Source: a virus. Taken from it: a DNA stretch of 22,013 nt. This document shows, piece after piece, positions 18,862-22,013 of the stretch (position 1 is its first letter; every line of letters begins with the position of its first letter). The stretch covers positions 1-22,013 of the IMG/VR virus record IMGVR_UViG_3300030108_006236; one strand, written 5' to 3'. The notes beneath the pieces were generated by a model, which saw only the letters and a list, made by a program, of their open reading frames with translations, did no database searches and was not told where the DNA came from. Both the position numbers and the translations under genes were made by a program.

Positions 18862-18875
18862 ACTAGTTAATAATG
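18862..18875 (+). promoter_or_regulatory. ACTAGTTAATAATG promoter-like motif before phoH
   Basis: This copy lies just after the terminator and 14 bases before the phoH ATG, with CGGAGGG as ribosome-binding site in between. A terminator followed directly by the motif is the best evidence that the 14-base repeat is a promoter element. Confidence 0.55.
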
Positions 18876-18888
18876 CCTCGGAGGGCAA

Positions 18889-20199
18889 ATGGCTAAGAAA
18901 AAAATTTATGTGATTGATACCAGCGTCTATCTAACGGATGCTTCCTGTATTTATAGTTTTGGTAATAATGACATTGTGATTCCTCTCAAAGTTCTAGAGG
19001 AAATAGACAAACATAAAAAACGACAAGACGGTGTAGGCTCAAACGCTCGACGTATTATCCGCATTTTGGATGAACTTCGAGCTAAGGGTAATCTGCAAAA
19101 GGGCGTTCGTATACAAAAGGGCAAGGGGATTCTTCGCGTCAAGGGGTACCACCCTCTTACAGAACTACCCTCAGACCTCAATCCAAGCATTCCAGATAAT
19201 ATTATCATAGGCGCTGCTCTAACCGAAGGTATGGAGAACCCTGATCGAAAAGTTATCGTGGTGTCCAAGGATGTCAATATGCGTGTCATATGTGATTCAG
19301 TTGGCATTGTAGCGGAAGATTATAGAGCAGAGAAAGTTCTTGATAAGGACTCAGAATTGTATACTGGATTCAAATCGGTGCCCCTAGATGATCAGGTTAT
19401 TGATCAATTTTACGCAGGAGAAGAAATATTCTTAGAGGACATTAGCCCCTTTGCAAATGAGTTTGTTATGCTTGTATCAAATGCAAATGAAAAGAAAAGC
19501 GCATTAGCTAGGTATATCAACCCTCATGTTCCCCTTAGAAAGGTGCACGAGTATAAGGATGGTATTTGGGGAGTTCGTGCCCGCAATAAAGAGCAGGCGT
19601 TTGCTTTAGATATTCTAATGAATCCAGACATTCCTATCGTATCTCTTGTTGGTCGAGCAGGCTGTGGAAAGACGCTATGTGCTATCGCTGCGGGAATGGA
19701 GCAGTGCCTGGGATCAAAAGAATACAGCAAATTAATCGTATCACGCCCTGTGCAACCCATGGGTAAAGATATTGGATTTCTTCCAGGCACCTTAGAGGAA
19801 AAGATGATGCCATGGTTGGCACCAATCAGGGATAACTTAGAGTTTTTAATGAGCGGCGATAAGAATATGCTTGAGATGTATTTTGAAAAGGGGCTGATTG
19901 AAATAGAGGCTTTAACGTATATAAGAGGACGATCTATCTCAAATGCCTTCATCATAATCGACGAGGCTCAAAATTTAACAAGTCATGAATTAAAGACTAT
20001 AATCACTCGTGTAGGGGAGGGCACCAAGATAGTTCTGACTGGGGACATTGAACAAATTGACAACGCATATATAGATCAGACATCAAACGGTCTAACATAC
20101 GCAGTTGAAAAATTTAAACAGTATGACTTAGCTGGACACGTAACGCTAAAAAGGGGAGAGAGGTCAAAAGTTGCTACCCTAGCAGCCAAAATATTATAA
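18889..20199 (+). CDS. phoH: PIN-PhoH ATPase (PhoH2-like)
   Basis: This 436-residue protein has two domains. Residues 1-140 form a PIN nuclease fold: D10 (VIDTSV), E37/E38 (VLEEIDKHKK), and VVSKDVNMR near 124-132 supply the acidic site. Residues 215-436 form the PhoH P-loop ATPase, with Walker A G255-RAGCGK-T262, Walker B FIIIDEAQN (D358-E359), and a C-terminal KRGERSKVA arginine segment. PIN plus PhoH is the PhoH2 layout, in which RNA unwinding and RNA cleavage are combined. phoH genes are common in marine phages. The start follows a strong ribosome-binding site. The next gene starts in the stop (TAATG). Confidence 0.92.
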   Translation: MAKKKIYVIDTSVYLTDASCIYSFGNNDIVIPLKVLEEIDKHKKRQDGVGSNARRIIRILDELRAKGNLQKGVRIQKGKGILRVKGYHPLTELPSDLNPSIPDNIIIGAALTEGMENPDRKVIVVSKDVNMRVICDSVGIVAEDYRAEKVLDKDSELYTGFKSVPLDDQVIDQFYAGEEIFLEDISPFANEFVMLVSNANEKKSALARYINPHVPLRKVHEYKDGIWGVRARNKEQAFALDILMNPDIPIVSLVGRAGCGKTLCAIAAGMEQCLGSKEYSKLIVSRPVQPMGKDIGFLPGTLEEKMMPWLAPIRDNLEFLMSGDKNMLEMYFEKGLIEIEALTYIRGRSISNAFIIIDEAQNLTSHELKTIITRVGEGTKIVLTGDIEQIDNAYIDQTSNGLTYAVEKFKQYDLAGHVTLKRGERSKVATLAAKIL

Positions 20200-20489
20200 T
20201 GGAAGAGATAAAAAGCACCACAATAGATGAGTGGGATAACCCTGAGTTAAGAGAAGAGGTAGAAGGAGATAATGAGCTAAAACAGTGGCTTGTAGACTAC
20301 GTAGGTGAGAAGCACCAGCCAGAAAATGGCAATATAACAGTAGAGATGATCGTTCATACACTAGCAGAGGATTTTCCAGAATTTATGCTAGCTGTTGCGA
20401 GTGAAAACTTTCTGCGAGGATATCACCAGGCTCTTTGCGACGTAGATATGGCAAACAATGAAAATCAACATAACCAGAAGACATCTTGA
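20199..20489 (+). CDS. Acidic phage protein of unknown function
   Basis: This 96-residue protein overlaps the phoH stop by one base (TAATG) and is overlapped by the next gene by 32 bases. Core: NELKQWLVDYVGEKHQPENG, ITVEMIVHTLAEDFPEFMLA, SENFLRGYHQALCDVD. It is helical and acidic. I recall similar proteins in marine phages next to phoH or replication genes, with no function assigned. It is probably co-translated with phoH. Confidence 0.72.
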   Translation: MEEIKSTTIDEWDNPELREEVEGDNELKQWLVDYVGEKHQPENGNITVEMIVHTLAEDFPEFMLAVASENFLRGYHQALCDVDMANNENQHNQKTS

Positions 20490-21159
20490 AGTTTATATAA
20501 CAGAGAGCGCCGAAAGAGCTTTCAACGCTCATAAAGAATACTCTTTCTTTGGTGATGTGCTCGTTATGGTAAAAGATCCCCTTCCTGAAGAAATAGACCT
20601 TGTTTACTGTCTGCAAAAGATAGAGAATATGATCCCAAGCCATTTAGTTTATGGACTTGACTCAGTATTTATCGGTCAATTTCCTGAATTTGAAGAGAGG
20701 CACATCAACGCTTTTTATCGTGATGGGGCAATATACATAACTAATCATCAAGATGATGATGAAGACTTTATCGATGATGTGGTTCACGAGATAGCGCACT
20801 TGGTTGAAAAGAATTATGGCTCTTTAATTTATGGAGATCAAAAAATAACCAGAGAGTTCCTTGGAAAAAGACAGAGACTCTTTCATCTACTTAGAGCTGA
20901 GGGGTATGATGTTCTACCTAAAGATTTTATGGAGACAGATTATAATCAGGAATTTGATATGTTTCTATTCAAAGAGGTAGGGTATCCGGCGCTTACACAA
21001 CTTACCATGGGCTTATTCTTAACACCTTATGGGGTGACGTCACTATCAGAATATTTTTCAGAAAGCTTTGAGTATTTTTTTGTTAGAGATACCAAGTATG
21101 TCAAAAAGATAACGCCAAGTTGTTATATAAAAATTAGAGAACTACAGGAGGTAGAGTAA
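20458..21159 (+). CDS. HExxH metallopeptidase-like protein
   Basis: This 233-residue protein has a zinc protease motif DDVVH110-E-I-A-H114-LVE. A candidate third ligand lies in LSEYFSESFEYFF near residues 198-210, as in anthrax-lethal-factor-like and related gluzincin families. There is no signal peptide or membrane segment, so it would act in the cytoplasm or, if packaged, on delivery. Its N-terminus MKINITRRHLEVYITESAE resembles the virion tag only loosely. The start lies inside the previous gene (overlap 32 bases), and the next gene begins directly after its stop, so it is part of the phoH operon. Confidence 0.75.
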   Translation: MKINITRRHLEVYITESAERAFNAHKEYSFFGDVLVMVKDPLPEEIDLVYCLQKIENMIPSHLVYGLDSVFIGQFPEFEERHINAFYRDGAIYITNHQDDDEDFIDDVVHEIAHLVEKNYGSLIYGDQKITREFLGKRQRLFHLLRAEGYDVLPKDFMETDYNQEFDMFLFKEVGYPALTQLTMGLFLTPYGVTSLSEYFSESFEYFFVRDTKYVKKITPSCYIKIRELQEVE

Positions 21160-21468
21160 ATGAGCGCAAAAGAGACTATTGACATTTCAGAGGAAAATGG
21201 TATACTAGTATGTACAATTAGAGTGCCCCCTAGAAACTATGCATTCAGTAGAACACTGGTCTACAGGACAGATAACGTAATTGAAATGTTATTGAAAAAA
21301 GGGTATGATATCGAGCAAGTCATAGAGAGCGCATTGGTTCATAATAAGCCAACTAAGGCAAACGCTTACGAGGGAACTTGGAAATTTAAACTCACGCAGA
21401 AAAAAAATAAAAAAGCGACACCAAAGCCTCGTAAAACTAAATCAACCACTAAAAAAACAGAAGAGTAA
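21160..21468 (+). CDS. Basic-tailed small phage protein
   Basis: This 102-residue protein has a short beta-rich N-terminal domain (EENGILVCTIRVPPRNYAFS, VIEMLLKKGYDIEQVIESAL) and a Lys/Thr-rich tail (KKNKKATPKPRKTKSTTKKT) that would bind nucleic acid. A strong AGGAGG site precedes the ATG, which immediately follows the previous stop. It may be a small DNA/RNA-binding partner of the nuclease next to it. No family is recognised. Confidence 0.72.
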   Translation: MSAKETIDISEENGILVCTIRVPPRNYAFSRTLVYRTDNVIEMLLKKGYDIEQVIESALVHNKPTKANAYEGTWKFKLTQKKNKKATPKPRKTKSTTKKTEE

Positions 21469-21470
21469 AA

Positions 21471-22013
21471 ATGCCACACATCTCCTTTTCGGAGCTTAAA
21501 AACTGGGCGAAGTGCGCCTATTATCACAAGCTAGTAAATATCGACAAACTTAAGGGCTTTGTTGGAAGCGAGCACACTGCCTTCGGTAGTGCCATCCACG
21601 AGGTCTGCGAGCAGCGAGTGATGGGCACATTACCCGAGGGTAAAGAAAGTGAATTGTTCACTAAGGCTTTTGAAAAGGAGATCGAGGGTCTCCTTATCGA
21701 TGGCGTAGAACTAAAGCAGTCACTCGTCACAGAAATGGAGCAGCAGGGCGTAGAGCTGGCAGGAATGCCTGTTCCTGCCCTCTCGGAGTATTTTGGGGAC
21801 TACGAGGTGATTTCGGCAGAGGAGAAGCTCTACGAGCCCATAGAGGGCGTTGAGTACCTGTTTAAGGGTTTTATTGACCTCGTGATCAAGACCACGGATG
21901 GAAAGTACCACATCCTAGATTGGAAGACTACGTCCTGGGGTTGGGACTCTCGCCGCCGCAGCGAAAAGATGACAACTTACCAGCTTACTCTTTATAAGCA
22001 CTTCTTTGCGCAA
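21471..22013 (+). CDS. PD-(D/E)XK nuclease, Cas4/RecB-type (partial, runs off the window)
   Basis: The open frame from ATG 21471 continues to the window end, 181 residues so far. Motifs fit the RecB/Cas4/PDDEXK_1 group: H43 in FGSAIHEVCE, GFID with D136, D150-W-K152 in HILDWKTT, and Q171-x-x-x-Y175 in TTYQLTLYKHFF. An early Cys (NWAKCAYYHKL) could be part of an Fe-S cluster if later Cys residues exist beyond the window. Such phage exonucleases act in recombination and DNA-end processing. The gene starts three bases after the upstream stop. Confidence 0.85.
   Translation, partial: MPHISFSELKNWAKCAYYHKLVNIDKLKGFVGSEHTAFGSAIHEVCEQRVMGTLPEGKESELFTKAFEKEIEGLLIDGVELKQSLVTEMEQQGVELAGMPVPALSEYFGDYEVISAEEKLYEPIEGVEYLFKGFIDLVIKTTDGKYHILDWKTTSWGWDSRRRSEKMTTYQLTLYKHFFAQ

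Noticed and set aside
1-22013. CRISPR arrays, insertion sequences, integrase or attachment sites
   Set aside because: No regularly spaced repeats, transposase or integrase motifs, or terminal inverted repeats were found by eye; the 14-base motifs are promoter-like, not CRISPR repeats.

Overview
The window looks like part of the genome of a large tailed phage, most likely an uncultured marine myovirus-type phage of a Gram-negative host. The main reasons are: tightly packed genes almost all on one strand, often with 1-4 base overlaps; a run of small tagged proteins of the kind I associate with marine phage virions; phage-typical PhoH, ClpP, HNH, DUF1599/NMAD1 and PD-(D/E)XK genes; and five tRNA genes. 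No terminase, portal, capsid, tail, polymerase or integrase gene lies in the window, so placement is by inference. The host is unknown. An Asp-rich lipoprotein and c-type cytochrome/HiPIP-like genes point to a Gram-negative respiring host.

Region 1 (1-8159) is a near-continuous array of putative virion or internal-head protein genes. Most begin with the same amphipathic N-terminal peptide, consensus M-K-I-T-x-x-x-L-R-x-I-I-x-E-E-L-x-x-V-L. It is usually followed by an L/I-x-E tripeptide, which resembles the cleavage signal used by T4-type prohead proteases. The array is interrupted by a holin-like membrane protein (525-809) and by a secreted Asp-rich lipoprotein (5235-6257) whose ribosome-binding site lies in the arm of a terminator-like hairpin. 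The last two genes of this region (6288-8159) are basic, Cys-containing proteins; the second appears to carry a tag internally.

Region 2 (8163-9203) is a compact, translationally coupled trio: a Cys-rich HiPIP-like protein with a second tag type (ENWRKFLTE), a small monohaem cytochrome c, and a DUF6356-like protein. It reads like a phage-borne electron-transfer cassette. A lone minus-strand J-domain gene converges on it.

Region 3 (9851-15110) holds another tagged protein, several small uncharacterised genes, an HExxH metallopeptidase with an in-frame nested tagged gene, a 686-residue fusion of a ligase-like nucleotidyltransferase (KxDG) with an HxGH nucleotidylyltransferase, and an acidic tagged protein.

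Region 4 (15149-22013) is replication, nucleotide and host-takeover type: NMAD1, a Fis-like HTH protein, HNH nuclease, five tRNAs (Ile-UAU, Arg-UCU, Leu-CAA, Asn-GUU, Thr-UGU), ClpP, PIN-PhoH, a second HExxH protein and a Cas4/RecB-type nuclease cut by the window end. Recurrent promoter-like motifs (ACTATTTATA about 30 bases before start codons; CTAGTTAATAATG in region 4) suggest at least two expression classes.

The leading hypothesis is that regions 1-3 encode a modular cargo system. Two short N-terminal signals would direct a varied set of proteins, possibly including a redox protein, into the phage head, followed by proteolytic removal of the tag. Family assignments come from motif reading and memory only; no database search was run.
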